Positions 54,005 to 63,735 of a DNA stretch of 64,000 bases are shown piece by piece. Every line of letters begins with the position of its first letter. Position 1 is the first letter of the stretch. The stretch is from Zeugodacus cucurbitae (lineage: Eukaryota > Arthropoda > Insecta > Diptera > Tephritidae): assembly GCF_028554725.1 (NCBI RefSeq), contig NC_071667.1, forward strand, positions 36,165,501-36,229,500. Direction: 5' to 3'. The translations under genes and the position numbers were made by a program. The notes under the pieces were generated by a model that was not told where the DNA came from, did no database searches, and was given only the letters and a program-made list of their open reading frames with translations.

Positions 54005-54739
54005 CCCATCTTTACCCAACGTTGCGCAAACGCAACATTTCAAATTTGTTTTTTTTTTTATTTCTAAAATAAGGAAATAAATCTATGAAATGTAAGCCAG
54101 TCTCAAAAAGAAGAACTAACAGATAAATAAAAATTGTTTTTAAGGTTTTTCAAATACAAATGCATTTTATTTTTATCATTCAAAAACTGCTAATTGAGTC
54201 ATCTCGGGATCGGTATATTCATCCAATCATAAAAAATATTAATTTAAATAAAGCTTTACTTTTTACACTGTACAATATCTTATTTGTGATATAAACCCTT
54301 TTGGTGGACAAAACTACCCACCCGTGTTGTTTATCTTACATTTCTAGGAAATGTTGAGTATACGCAACGTTGAGAGTAACAATAGTCAGTTTTTATTGTT
54401 ACTCAGCATGCCATTCGTGTTAGAAATGTATTGTCAATAATGGGTTCTCGCTATTCAAGGAGTAGTTCTGTTTTGTTTTTATTATACAGTTGGTTCTAGA
54501 ACGTTGAGCTAATAGCATAGATAACTTGATACGAGACTCTTTGGTTCGAGAGAGAGCTGTCAAAACTCACATTTTTTATAACATTTGCCAATGATGTCAC
54601 TGCTGAAAAATATTAGCCTGGGTATTTAATAAATTATACAAAACACTAAATTAAACACTTTGAAAATGCATACATATTTTGCCAAAATATGTTCACACAG
54701 TTCAATGAAATTTCATTTCACACTAATTTCGTCAAGTAA

Positions 54740-55780
54740 ATCATCAAAGGAAAGCCTGTAAGATTTGGATTCAAGATATGGTTCTTGTGTAGTTCAAATG
54801 GTTATCTGTATCGGTTTATACCATATGGCGGAAAGGATACTAACGACAATAGAAATGATTTAGGTCTAGGAGAAAAAAATGTTCTGGACCTATTGTCTGT
54901 CATTGAAGATCCTCGCAAACATCGCATTTTTTTTGATAATTTATTTTCTTCGCACAAATTATTTTGCATTCTGAAAGAGAATGGCTATTTTGCCACTGGT
55001 ACTATTCGAGAAAATAGAACTATGAATAAAACCATGATAAATACGAAAACTCATCAGAAAAACGAGAGAGGGTCATTTGATTTCAGCTTTGACCAAAAAC
55101 ATGAAGTACTATTAGTTCGATGGAATGACAATTCTGTGGTGAATGTGGACTAACAACGCAAAAATCGAACCATTAGTTACAGCAAAACGTTACGATAGAA
55201 AACTAAAAAAATGGTGAATGTGCCACTGCCCCAGGTTATAGCAGATTATAATAAAATATGGGAGGCGTCGATCTGCATGATAATGGAATTGCCAATTACA
55301 GGATTCGAGTAAGAGGGAAAAAGTGGTGGTAGCCACTGTTCATCAATTTGATAGATAGTGTTTTAGTAAACTCGTGGAAGATTTACAATCTGGCAAATAA
55401 GCAATCTATGACTCAATTAGAATTTAAATCTTACTTTGCTGTTAGTTTGATGAAAACCGAAGAAGCCCAACTTGCAGATAATTCTCACTTTTTGAGTAAT
55501 TCAAATAGAAATTTACGAAGACCATCCAAAAACGCATTACTTTGCAGATAATTCTCACTTTTTGAGTAATTCAAATAGAAATTTACGAAGACCATCCAAA
55601 AACGCATTACCTTCCAATACTTGCTTCGATAATATTGGTCATGTCATAGAGGAGCACTAAAATAAACGTCGAAGAAGATGTAGACAGTGTAGAAGTACAA
55701 CAATTTATATGTCTAAAAAATGTCAAATACATCTTCATGCTGATTGTTTTAAAATATTTCACTCACGCTAGTCGCTATAG
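54740..55780 (+). pseudogene. piggyBac transposase (broken)
   Basis: 54785-55153 is open: YRFIPYGGKDTNDNRNDLGL, HRIFFDNLFSSHKLFCILKE (contains one of the catalytic Asp residues in FDN), YFATGTIRENR and VLLVRWNDNSVV. After several stops and shifts: KKMVNVPLPQVIADYNK near 55208, an IANYRIRVRGKKWW block near 55290, and VNSWKIYNLANKQSMTQLEF near 55367. The cysteine-rich C-terminus CRQCRSTT...KKCQIHLHADCFKIFH is near 55680-55760. The N-terminal third is missing. A 70-bp tandem duplication lies at 55472-55610. Confidence 0.8.
55472..55610 (+). repeat. 70-bp tandem duplication in piggyBac transposase
   Basis: Units 55472-55541 and 55542-55610 start TTGCAGATAATTCTCACTTT and are nearly identical, a recent slippage or assembly duplication. 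Confidence 0.85.
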
Positions 55781-56002
55781 TATTAGCGTATGTGAAATAT
55801 TTTAAATGTGTTTTTATGACTTGCTTGTATAATATAAGTTCAGTAATCCCAACGTTGCGTAGGCGCAACATTTCACGGAATGAAAAATAATTAATCAATA
55901 TTTTTTTTTTTAATGATTTTCTCTTAATTTATGTATTTTTAAACGTAATAAACAATGAAACCATAAAATATGCATTTATTTTTACCCTTGGGATTTAATG
56001 GG

Positions 56003-56006
56003 TTAA
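56003..56006. repeat. piggyBac TTAA target duplication, right
   Basis: Partner of 54001-54004. Confidence 0.75.
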
Positions 56007-56858
56007 CACTTTTATTTAGTTTACATACTTATGTCATTAATACATAAATTAAAATAAACTATGTTCTTTTATTGTTTTCCACTTAATTGTGGGCAACTTA
56101 CTTTTCATACGAGGCATCGAACTCTTTAATTTTCATATTAAGAATTATATCGAATTTCATTTGTTTATAAAATAGTTGAAATTGCATTGACAATATTTGT
56201 AACCAAAATTCTAAAGAATTTTAAGTGAGTTTCCGTTTTGCTTTACGATCGAAATTCTTAAGAGGCATTGCACTTATTAATTTTGCTGATAATAATTCTA
56301 TAGAATTTTAATTGTATTTTGCTTTCTGTTTTTACTATTGATTTTGCATTTAAGATTAAGAACTTTTGTAAACTAACTCAGTCATATTCTTTGATTCAAT
56401 AAAGTAAGAACTACTTTAAGAAAATTAACAAATGTTTTAATTACTAGTCTCATTGTGAAGATCTAATTTGCATCAACTGAAAGTGAGGGTAGATATTTAT
56501 TTACCAGTCTCGAGCGCGTAGTCAGCGAGCACTTACTAGAAGTATTGCCACTCGAGAAAATACATATTTACGTACCAAAATGCTACCAAAACTCCTTTCA
56601 AATTAACAAATTTTTTTTCATCAAAACATGGCACCAAATATACATACAAACATAATTGTATAAAACAAGTAATTTAAAAATGTTCACCTTTTCGACTTGA
56701 ATTAAAAATAAAGTAAACCTTTTTCTAAATATGAAATATATGCATACTCTGCAGATAGCCAGAGAAAAAAGTATCTAAGGAATAGCTTTCCTTTTATGTA
56801 GCAATTTAAGTGACACAAAAAGGCTAAGTGCGACAAAGAAGAACAATATTAATTTCAA
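56007..56858 (+). other. Probable continuation of G2 3' LTR, then spacer
   Basis: AT-rich, non-coding. TTGATTCAATAAAGTAAGAA near 56391 carries a polyadenylation-like signal, as in the G1 LTR (AATAAAGTTCATT). The LTR end cannot be fixed because no second G2 LTR is in the window. Confidence 0.4.
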
Positions 56859-57008
56859 CAAGTAAGGAAAGGCTAAGTTCGGGTGCAACCGAACATTTTA
56901 TACTCTCGCAATTTATTGCTACATTTTTATTAAGATAACACACAATTTGACCCATATATTCGGCATAAAGTCCAATAGAAAAAGGAAAATCATTATATAT
57001 AGTATATT
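56859..57008 (-). repeat. DINE-1-like repeat, copy 8, 3' portion
   Basis: CAAGTAAGGAAAGGCTAAGT, perfect hairpin GTTCGG-GTGCAA-CCGAAC (56877-56894), ACTCTCGCAATTTATTGCTA and GACCCATATATTCGGCATAA. Interrupted at about 57008 by the non-LTR element; continues at 63372. Confidence 0.72.
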
Positions 57009-57079
57009 ATATTAGATTATATTGTGAGGATTGCACCACGACCTAAGGTCTATTGTGCCAGGTCTATGCAGTCCAGTTA

Positions 57080-58142
57080 TCACAGCACCCCCTCCAACCC
57101 CGTCCCGTTAAGAAATCTTAACAGTGTTGCAGGGCTGATGCATGCGATACTTCCTCTTTGGGGATAATGAGCCCCAATTGACTGTCCCCTCTCCTTCGCG
57201 ATCGCCGGGCAGTCAAGGAGTAGGTGCTCTGGTGTCTCCGCCTCTAAGTCACAAAATCGGCAAAGGTCCGACGAGTGTATTCCCATTTTGTGCAGATGAC
57301 ACCGTAGTCTGCAGTAGTTTAAAGTATCTATGCAGTCCATGACCAGCACCGAGTCCACCTCGAAGGATGATAGTGCCTGAAGAGCTGCTTGGCTATCGCT
57401 GATAATGGCTATGCGTTCCTTATAATATCCCCTTTCCAATATTACCTCTGCACACTTGGTAATGGCATAGACTTCAGCTTGGAAGATGCAGGGGAAATTG
57501 CCCATGGATAAAGACAGCTTCAGGCGTGGCCCCGTTATCCCGGCGCCTATACCAACTGCTGTCTTTGATCCGTCAGTGTACCATTGTTGTGTGCTTCTAC
57601 TTATGAGTTCCTTGAGAGTTGAGTCCTCCCATTCCCTTTTGTTGGATATTACTGTTTTGAAACGTCTAACAAGATAAACCCTTTTAATGATATCGTCCCT
57701 CGGCAGGAGAGTCATTGGAAGCTTCCTACCGATGATATCCAGTTGCCGGGCGCTTAGCATCCTGCTGTTTCCTAAACCTGGCCTTGTTAGCGCCAGTAGG
57801 GTTTTCTTGGCCATAGTGCCAACCACCAAATGAAGTGGGGTAAGGTTTAGGATTGCCTCCAAAGCTGCAGTTGGACACGTGCGCATAGCACCAGTGATGC
57901 ATATACAAGCCAACCGCTGCAATTTGACCAGTTGCTTTTCAGCTGTGGCCAGGGAGATCCTTGAAGACCAGACCACCGCTCCATAAGTGGTTATAGGCCT
58001 CACAATCATGGTGTACATCCATCGCAGTATGTGTGGGCTACAGCCCCAAGTTTTGCCTGCCAGGCGTTTGCATACTATTAGTGCCTTGGTGGCCTTCGCT
58101 ATCACGGAGTCCACATGCTTCTTCCGCCTCAGTTTCGTATCT
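57080..58142 (-). pseudogene. ORF2 C-terminus: RT thumb, RNase H, zinc knuckle (internally deleted)
   Basis: Resumes after RTE copy E with TKLRRKKHVDSVIAKATKAL, KTWGCSPHILRWMYTMIVRP, ITTYGAVVW. RNase H: STQQWYTDGSKTAVGIGAGI (Asp), CIFQAEVYAITKCAEVIL (Glu), IAIISDSQAALQALSSFEVD (Asp). Then DCIDTLNYCRLRCHLHKMG joins directly to the zinc knuckle CRFCDLEAETPEHLLLDC. The fourth RNase H Asp and about 100 residues normally in between are missing. Ends LLRFLNGTGLEGVL and TGA at 57080. Confidence 0.8.
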
Positions 58143-60002
58143 AATAATCTTCTTCTTAACTGGCGTAGAAACCGCTTACGCGGTTATAGCCGAGTCCACA
58201 ACAGTGCGCCACGCATCTCTGCTTTTGGCGGTTTGGCGCCAATTGGTAATACCAAGTGAAGACAGGTCCTTCTCCACCTGGTCCTTCCACCGGAGTGGAG
58301 GTCTCCCTCTTCCTCGGCTTCCACCAGCGGGTACTGCATCGAAAACTTTCAGAGCTGGGGCACTTTCATCCATTCGAACAACATGACCCAGCCAGCGTAG
58401 CCGCTGTCTTTTTATTCGCTGGACTATGTCTATGTCGTCGAACAACACATACAGCTCATCATTCCATCTTCTGCGGTATTCGCCGTTGCCAATGTTTAAG
58501 GGACCGTAAATCTTCCGCAAAACCTTTCTCTCGAAAACTCCTAGTGCCGTCTCATCGGATGTTGACACCGTCCACGCTTCTGCACCATAAAGTAGGACGG
58601 GAATGATGAGGGACTTGTAGAGTTTAGTTTTTGTTCGTCGAGAGAGGACTTTACTTTTCAATTGCCTACTCAGTCCATAGTAGCACCTGTTGGCAAGAGT
58701 GATTCTGCGTTGGATTTCAAGGCTGACATTATTATCGGTGTTAATGTTGGTTCCTAGGTATACGAAATTATCTACAACTTCAAAGTTATGACTGTCAACA
58801 GTGACGTGGGAGCCAAGACGCGAATGCGCTGACTGTTTGTTTGATGACAGGAGATATTTCGTCTTGTCCTCGTTCACCACCAGACCCATTCGCTTCGCTT
58901 CCTTATCCAGGCGGGAAAAAGCAGAACTAACGGCGCGGGTGTTGTTTCCGATGATATCAATATCATCGGCGTACGCCAGGAGCTGTACACTCTTGTAGAA
59001 GATTGTACCCTCTCTATTTAGTTCTGCAGCTCGTATTATTTTTTCCAGCAATAGATTGAAGAAGTCGCACGATAGTGAGTCACCTTGTCTGAAACCTCGT
59101 TTGGTATCGAACGGCTCGGAGAGGTCCTTCCCGATCCTGACGGAGCTTTTGGTGTTGCTCAACGTCAACTTACACAGCCGTATTAGTTTTGCGGGGATAC
59201 CAAATTCAGACATCGCGGCATAAAGGCAGCTCCTTTTCGTGCTGTCGAAAGCAGCTTTAAAGTCGACAAATAGATGGTGTGTGTCGATCCTTTTTTCACG
59301 GGTCTTCTCCAAGATTTGGCGCATGGTGAATATCTGGTCAGTTGTTGATTTTCCAGGTCTAAAGCCACACTGATAAGGTCCAATCAGTTTGTTGACGGTG
59401 GGCTTTAGTCTTTCACACAGTACGCTCGATAGAACCTTATAAGCGATGTTAAGGAGGCTTATCCCACGATAGTTGGCGCAGATTGTGGGGTCTCCCTTTT
59501 TGTGAATTGGGCAGAGTACACTGAGATTCCAATCGTCGGGCATGCTTTCTTCCGACCATATTTCGCAAAGAAGCTGATGCATGCACCTTATCAGCTCTTC
59601 GCCGCCGTATTTGAATAGCTCGGCCGGCAATCCATCGGCCCCCGCCGCCTTGTTGTTCTTCAAGCGGGTAATTGCTATTCTAATTTCTTCACGGTCGGGC
59701 AATGGAACATCTGTTCCATCGTCCTCGATTGGGGAATCGGGTTCGCCATCTCCTGGTGTTGTACTTTCACTGCCATTCAGCAGGCTGGAGAAGTGTTCCC
59801 TCCACAAACACAGTATACTCTGGTCATCAACCACTAGATCACCGCTGGGGGTCCTACAGGAGTGTGCTCCGGTCTTGAAACCTTCAGTTAGTCGCCGGAT
59901 CTTTTCGTAAAATTTTCGAGCATTACCCCTGTCGGCCAGCTTGTCAAGCTCTTCATACTCACGCATTTCTGCCTCTTTCTTTCTTTTTCTGCAAATGCGT
60001 CC
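58143..60002 (-). mobile_element. RTE retrotransposon, copy E (5'-truncated, complete 3' end)
   Basis: Begins in the linker at about 60002 and ends beyond the 3' hairpin AACCGC-TTAC-GCGGTT (58170-58185) in an AAGAAGAAGATTATTA tail. Inserted in the RT of the surrounding non-LTR element between IKYLG and TKLRRKKH; about three host codons appear lost there. No clear target duplication. Confidence 0.85.
58176..59990 (-). pseudogene. Linker and reverse transcriptase of RTE copy E (open frame)
   Basis: The best-preserved RT of the family: no stop from 60122 to 58176, because it is also open in frame with host RT upstream (648-codon chimera). Motifs: NARKFYEKIRRLTEGFKTGA, ITRLKNNKAAGADGLPAELF, PDDWNLSVLCPIHKKGDP, GPYQCGFRPGKSTTDQIF, HHLFVDFKAAFDSTKRSCLY (palm Asp intact), KRGFRQGDSLSCDFFNLLLE and LLAYADDIDIIGNN. 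The C-terminal NGEYRRRWNDELYVLF, LRWLGHVVRMDE and GRGRPPLRWKDQVEKDL follow, ending at a stop at 58176. Lacks the endonuclease, so not autonomous. Confidence 0.88.
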
Positions 60003-61350
60003 AAGATATTTTATTTCCTCTACCCTAGCTACCGCTTCGCCATTGAGTGTAATGGAACCCAAGGCTGGGAGCGATCTTCTTCTTGTGAAGGGGATAATGG
60101 CTGTTTTTGATGGATCCAACATTAATACACCATTTCCTCGCTAGGGTTAGTCCTCTTTGGACAATGTCTCCAAGAGTGCTTTCGAATTTGCCTCTGGCGA
60201 TGATTACGATGTCATCCGCATATCCCTGACATCGTATTCCTTTTTCTGATAGCACCTCTAATAGCTCGTCCACGACTAGACTCCACAGAAGCGGTGAGAT
60301 AACCCCACCCTGGGGACAGCTTTTTGTCGTGCCTAGACGTATACTGCGTGAGCCTATCTGCGTTTCTGCGATTCTTGTACTGAGAACTGCACTAACCCAT
60401 CTTACGATCGATGGATCGATCCGCCTCCTGTTTAGGGCTCTAGTAACACTTTCGTGGGAGGTGTTATCAAACGCACCCTCTATGTCTAGAAAGGCACACA
60501 GGACCACCTCACCGGTCGCAAATGCATCCTCAACCTCCGATACCAAGCTGTACAGAGCCGTGTCAGTTGATCTACCAACTCTGTAGGCGTGTTGGCTCGA
60601 GTGTAACGGGTAAGCCTCTAATGCCACAGTCCTGATGTAGTTATCCACAATTTTTTCCATGCCTTTCAGTAGGAAAGAGGTAAGACTGATTGGCCTGTAT
60701 GATTTCGCCAAGGAGTAGTCCCTCCTACCAACTTTCGGTATGAAGACTACCTGTGCGATTCTCCATTTTTCCGGGATGTAGGCATGTGCTAGACTATCTC
60801 TCATCAACCTAACTAGGTGATTGAGGATATGTTCCCGACCATGCTGGAGCAGCGCTGGGAAAATCCTGGTGATTTGTACTTTTTAAAAGTTCCTATGGCC
60901 CATCTTACTGAGTCGGTGGTAAAGACTTCCTTAGCCACCTTCCAGTCCATTGGACCAGGCTTATGATCCTCCGTCCGGACTAGCTGTTCCGTAGGGATCG
61001 CACCTGGGAAGTGCGTCTCCAGCAGACATTTCGCCCTTTCCTCCAGACTTGTTGTGAACGTGCCATCAGGCTTCCTGATTGCTAATTTCGTCTCGATGGC
61101 TCCTTTGGCAAGGGCTTTGTGGAGCCTGGCTGCCGCAGGAGTTGAAGAGACGTTCTCACAAAATTTCCTGAAGTTGTCCCTTTTTGCAATCCTAATTTCC
61201 TTACTGTACTCAGTCAGGTTTCCCCTGTATTCGGTCCATTCACCAGTGCGTTTGGCTTTGTTAAATAGCCGCCGCACCACCCTCCTTAGTGACGTGAGTT
61301 TTTTGGACCACCATGGGTTTTTGTTTTTAACTTTCAGGGATGTCAGCGGC
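60003..61350 (-). pseudogene. ORF2 middle: linker and RT fingers/palm of R1/LOA/I-group element
   Basis: Linker KVKNKNPWWSKKLTSLRRVV near 61330, AARLHKALAKGAIETKLAIR near 61110, TFKKYKSPG near 60885, where a small deletion shifts frame, then RDSLAHAYIPEKWRIAQVVF near 60790. RT: AKSYRPISLTSFLLKGMEKI, HAYRVGRSTDTALYSLV, CAFLDIEGAFDNTSHESVTR (palm Asp), CPQGGVISPLLWSLVVDELL, and catalytic CQGYADDIVIIARG near 60215. A second frameshift near 60125, then MLDPSKTAIIPFTRRRSLPA to IKYLG at 60003. Confidence 0.82.
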
Positions 61351-61900
61351 AGCTTGCCTGAAATGCATCTGTTATGATGCTCTCCATAATAACTGCCCTC
61401 TCTTCGATTCCCCTGCATCCACTTTTACCGCTGTTATACACAACACTCTCCGCGATAAGTCCGAGAATATCGTTATATTTGGACCAATTTACGTTTCTAG
61501 GGTTCCGTACCTCTGTACGATTCCCAACAACTAACCCCACCTTGAATTTAATAATTCTGTGGTCGGACAAAGAGGGTTCTGTGGAGACTCTTCACTGAGT
61601 GATCAGACCATTTGCAAGGTGGTTACTGAGGGTAACATCTAGTACCTCTTCTCTAGCCCTAGTGACGAATGTTGGTTGGCAGCCAACATTACTTATTTCT
61701 AGGTTATTACTTAGTATAAACTCCAATAGTGACTCACCTCTGTTATTGCAGTCGCTGCTTCCCCACTCCCAATGATGAGCGTTTGCATCGCAGCCCCAAA
61801 CCAGGGGAAGATTGGCCATAATACAGTAGTCGACCAGCTTCTGTATACCATCTGGTGGTGCCACGGACGATTCACCCGGGAAGTAGGTTCGAAGGTTTTG
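61343..61900 (-). pseudogene. ORF2 endonuclease, C-terminal half
   Basis: APE-type endonuclease: RTYFPGESSVAPPDGIQKLV near 61885, LPLVWGCDANAHHWEWGSSD near 61805 (catalytic Asp/Asn in CDANAHH), NRGESLLEFILSNNLEI, and TFVTRAREEVLDVTLSN near 61665. An in-frame TGA at 61599-61597, then SLSDHRIIKFKVG near 61575 (catalytic Asp-His). The N-terminal half with the metal-binding Glu is absent: ORF1 ends at 61933 and mid-domain sequence begins about 35 bp later. Confidence 0.78.
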
Positions 61901-61932
61901 TCAACCTGCATGGCCTCAGGGGCAAGTCCTTC

Positions 61933-63054
61933 CTAGAGCTCTTGGGTGGTTGGTAGGGCGGATTGCTCCCCCCTATCGGACTGCTCTTCCATGTTGGTCT
62001 CGACGTCGTCCACTCGGTCAGAGGACAAAACGGGCGGAGTAGCCTCGGCAACCGGATTGTGCGTATCGGTAGACTTAAGACCGGAAGACAAAACGGGCGG
62101 AGTACTAGCCTCGGCAACCGTTTTTGTCTTGTCGACCTTAGACTCCGTACCCTTCTTAAGCCAGGGTCTTATCGTAACCGTGCTATACCTGAAGTACAGC
62201 CGATATCCTTGTTGGCGGATTTTCGCATAGGACTCATCATCGATGCCGATATTAAGCCTGAGCCCCGCCTCCTCATCGGTACTACTGATGACTCTCCAAG
62301 CTGAGAGGTTCAGACCTTCGTTCTGCGCTTTCAGCAGACCAAAAACATAGTCTGTGGTTTTACCAGCACATCTCGGAAGAAACACCGTCATGTTATACGT
62401 GCTCGGTATGTCGTCACCTCGCCTGGTGCATAGTACCGGACCTTTCCATCCTGCTAGGCGCGGAGCAGTCTCCGCCAGCCAGGATGCCGTTTGCCGATTG
62501 GTGGTAGCCCTGTCGGTGTGGGACTTCCCACTGTCCGAGACAACGCCTCTATCTCGCTCCAGAGTGAGAGCCCTGGCTTCACTGGGCGATTTGCCTTTGC
62601 TAAGGTACCTAAGGTACCACTTTACGCTGGCCCCACTCATTCCAGCTCTCATTGGGTCATCATAGCCCCCTGGGCAACCGTCAGCCGGGATTTGAATAGA
62701 TTTAGACCTCCTCCGATTTCTAATCCTTTTCCGGCTGTTACTAGGCGGCGTAGTTTGCCGTGATACCTCTTCTGCCCTCTTGCTGGTTCAGGGAGCCTCG
62801 TCATCGTCCCTGGCATGTTCCTCGAAGAGATCTCTCTCCTCAGAGGTTAGTCGTGCCAAGAATTGCCGACGTTTGACACCAGCCGCTCCTGGTGTGCGAG
62901 TACCTTCACCCTTAGCTGCCTCCTTAGGTGTTGCTACAGGGTTGGTTGGTTTCCGTTTTTGACTTTTGTCTTGTCCTTTTACGTTGCCAGTGTCGTTGCC
63001 TTTAGGGGTGTTGTCATTTTTGTTAGTTGTGTTTTTGTTGTTGTCTTTGTTCAT
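61933..63054 (-). pseudogene. ORF1 (DUF4780-like) of R1/LOA/I-group element
   Basis: Start chosen at MNKDNNKNTTNKND (63054). Asn/Lys-rich N-terminus, VKRRQFLARLTSEERDLFEE near 62870, an in-frame TGA at 62790-62788, then the same frame continues through an Arg-rich stretch (RKRIRNRRRSK). MSGASVKWYLRYLSKGKSPS, SWLAETAPRLAGWKGPVLCT and VFLPRCAGKTTDYVFGLLK follow, with WRVISSTDEEAGLRLNIGID near 62290; these resemble a DUF4780-type domain. The acidic/Pro C-terminus has two TPPVLSS repeats and ends TTQEL at TAG 61933. About 373 codons with one stop. Likely RNA-binding chaperone for retrotransposition (family inference). Confidence 0.72.
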
Positions 63055-63371
63055 CTTTGTCGTACGACCGGTTGCTCGAGTAGCCAAGCATCGCGGTCTA
63101 AAATTCTGAAGGGGAACTTGCGGTCCACCGCGCCAGCGCCCCATAGCGCGGTAAGGCCACAGTTACTTCCCAAGGCGGCCCGGTATTGGGAAGGCTCCAT
63201 AATACTACAGCCGAATTTACCTCCCGGCTGCAAATCATCCAATGGGCACAGTACGCATAACACCCTGGATTGGGAGGTGGTAGCTCTTGGTCACCTGACA
63301 CCGCTCCACCTAGGCGGGGCGAATGTCCGGCTAAGCCTCTGCACCAACGACAAGCTACCATCGCAAGAGGG
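63055..63371 (-). other. 5' untranslated region of R1/LOA/I-group element
   Basis: GC-richer than its surroundings, open in several frames but without domain signatures. No RNA gene recognised. Confidence 0.5.
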
Positions 63372-63735
63372 GTATATAGGCTGAGGTAATTTCTGAACCG
63401 ATTTCACTTAATTTCAAAAAGATTACATCCAAATATGCCCCTTCCTAGTGTGATCCTTTGTACACTTTTACTTTTAGTTTTATAACTATATTTATGGCTT
63501 AGTTATGACAGTTTATGTGTTTTTCGTTTTCGTCATTTTGTGAAGGTGGCAGTGGACCGATATCGCCAATTTATACCCATTTTATACCAAACTCCTCAGT
63601 GTGCCAAGGAATATGTGTACCAAATTTCATGAAGTTAACTCAATTTTTACTCGAGTTATCGCTTGCACGGACAGACGGACGGACGGACAGACAGACCGAC
63701 TACAGACATCCGGATTTCAACTCTACTCGTCATCT
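63372..63735 (-). repeat. DINE-1-like repeat, copy 8, 5' portion
   Basis: Continues 56859-57008: CTGAGGTAATTTCTGAACCG (63381), CCAAATATGCCCCTTCCTAG (63428), TATGGCTTAGTTATGACAGT (63492), GTACCAAATTTCATGAAGTT (63618), a long (GGAC)n/(AGAC)n run, the complement of (GTCY)n, at 63667-63700, and CATCCGGATTTCAACTCTAC (63708). The terminal palindrome is missing. Confidence 0.7.

Larger units (their letters stand above)
54005..56002 (+). mobile_element. piggyBac-type DNA transposon
   Basis: Ends CCCAT (54005) and ATGGG (56002), flanked by TTAA on both sides as required for piggyBac. Near each end a perfect palindrome occurs: GTTGCGCAAACGCAAC (54021-54036) and GTTGCGTAGGCGCAAC (55854-55869), each preceded by CCCAAC and followed by ATTTC. 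They lie in direct, not inverted, orientation. The transposase inside is a pseudogene. Confidence 0.8.
46355..56500 (+). mobile_element. Gypsy/errantivirus-type element G2 (5'-truncated, invaded twice)
   Basis: Plus-strand gag C-terminal part, protease, RT with a tandem triplication, RNase H, integrase, envelope remnant, then a polypurine tract and apparent 3' LTR start. A jockey-like element (51107-52935) sits in env and a piggyBac (54005-56002) in the LTR. The 5' LTR and gag N-terminus are missing. The right boundary in the LTR is approximate. Confidence 0.75.
57009..63371 (-). mobile_element. RNase H-bearing non-LTR retrotransposon (R1/LOA/I group), split by RTE
   Basis: Minus-strand element: 5' untranslated region (63371-63055), ORF1 (63054-61933), ORF2 endonuclease, RT and RNase H (about 61895-57080), 3' end near 57009. 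It sits inside a DINE-1-like copy; GTATA at 57002-57006 and 63372-63376 may be its target duplication. RTE copy E is inserted at 58143-60002. Two internal deletions shorten ORF2. Exact clade uncertain. Confidence 0.78.

Noticed and set aside
58176..60122. 648-codon frame as a single gene
   Set aside because: Its first 40 codons belong to the surrounding non-LTR element and the rest to RTE copy E.
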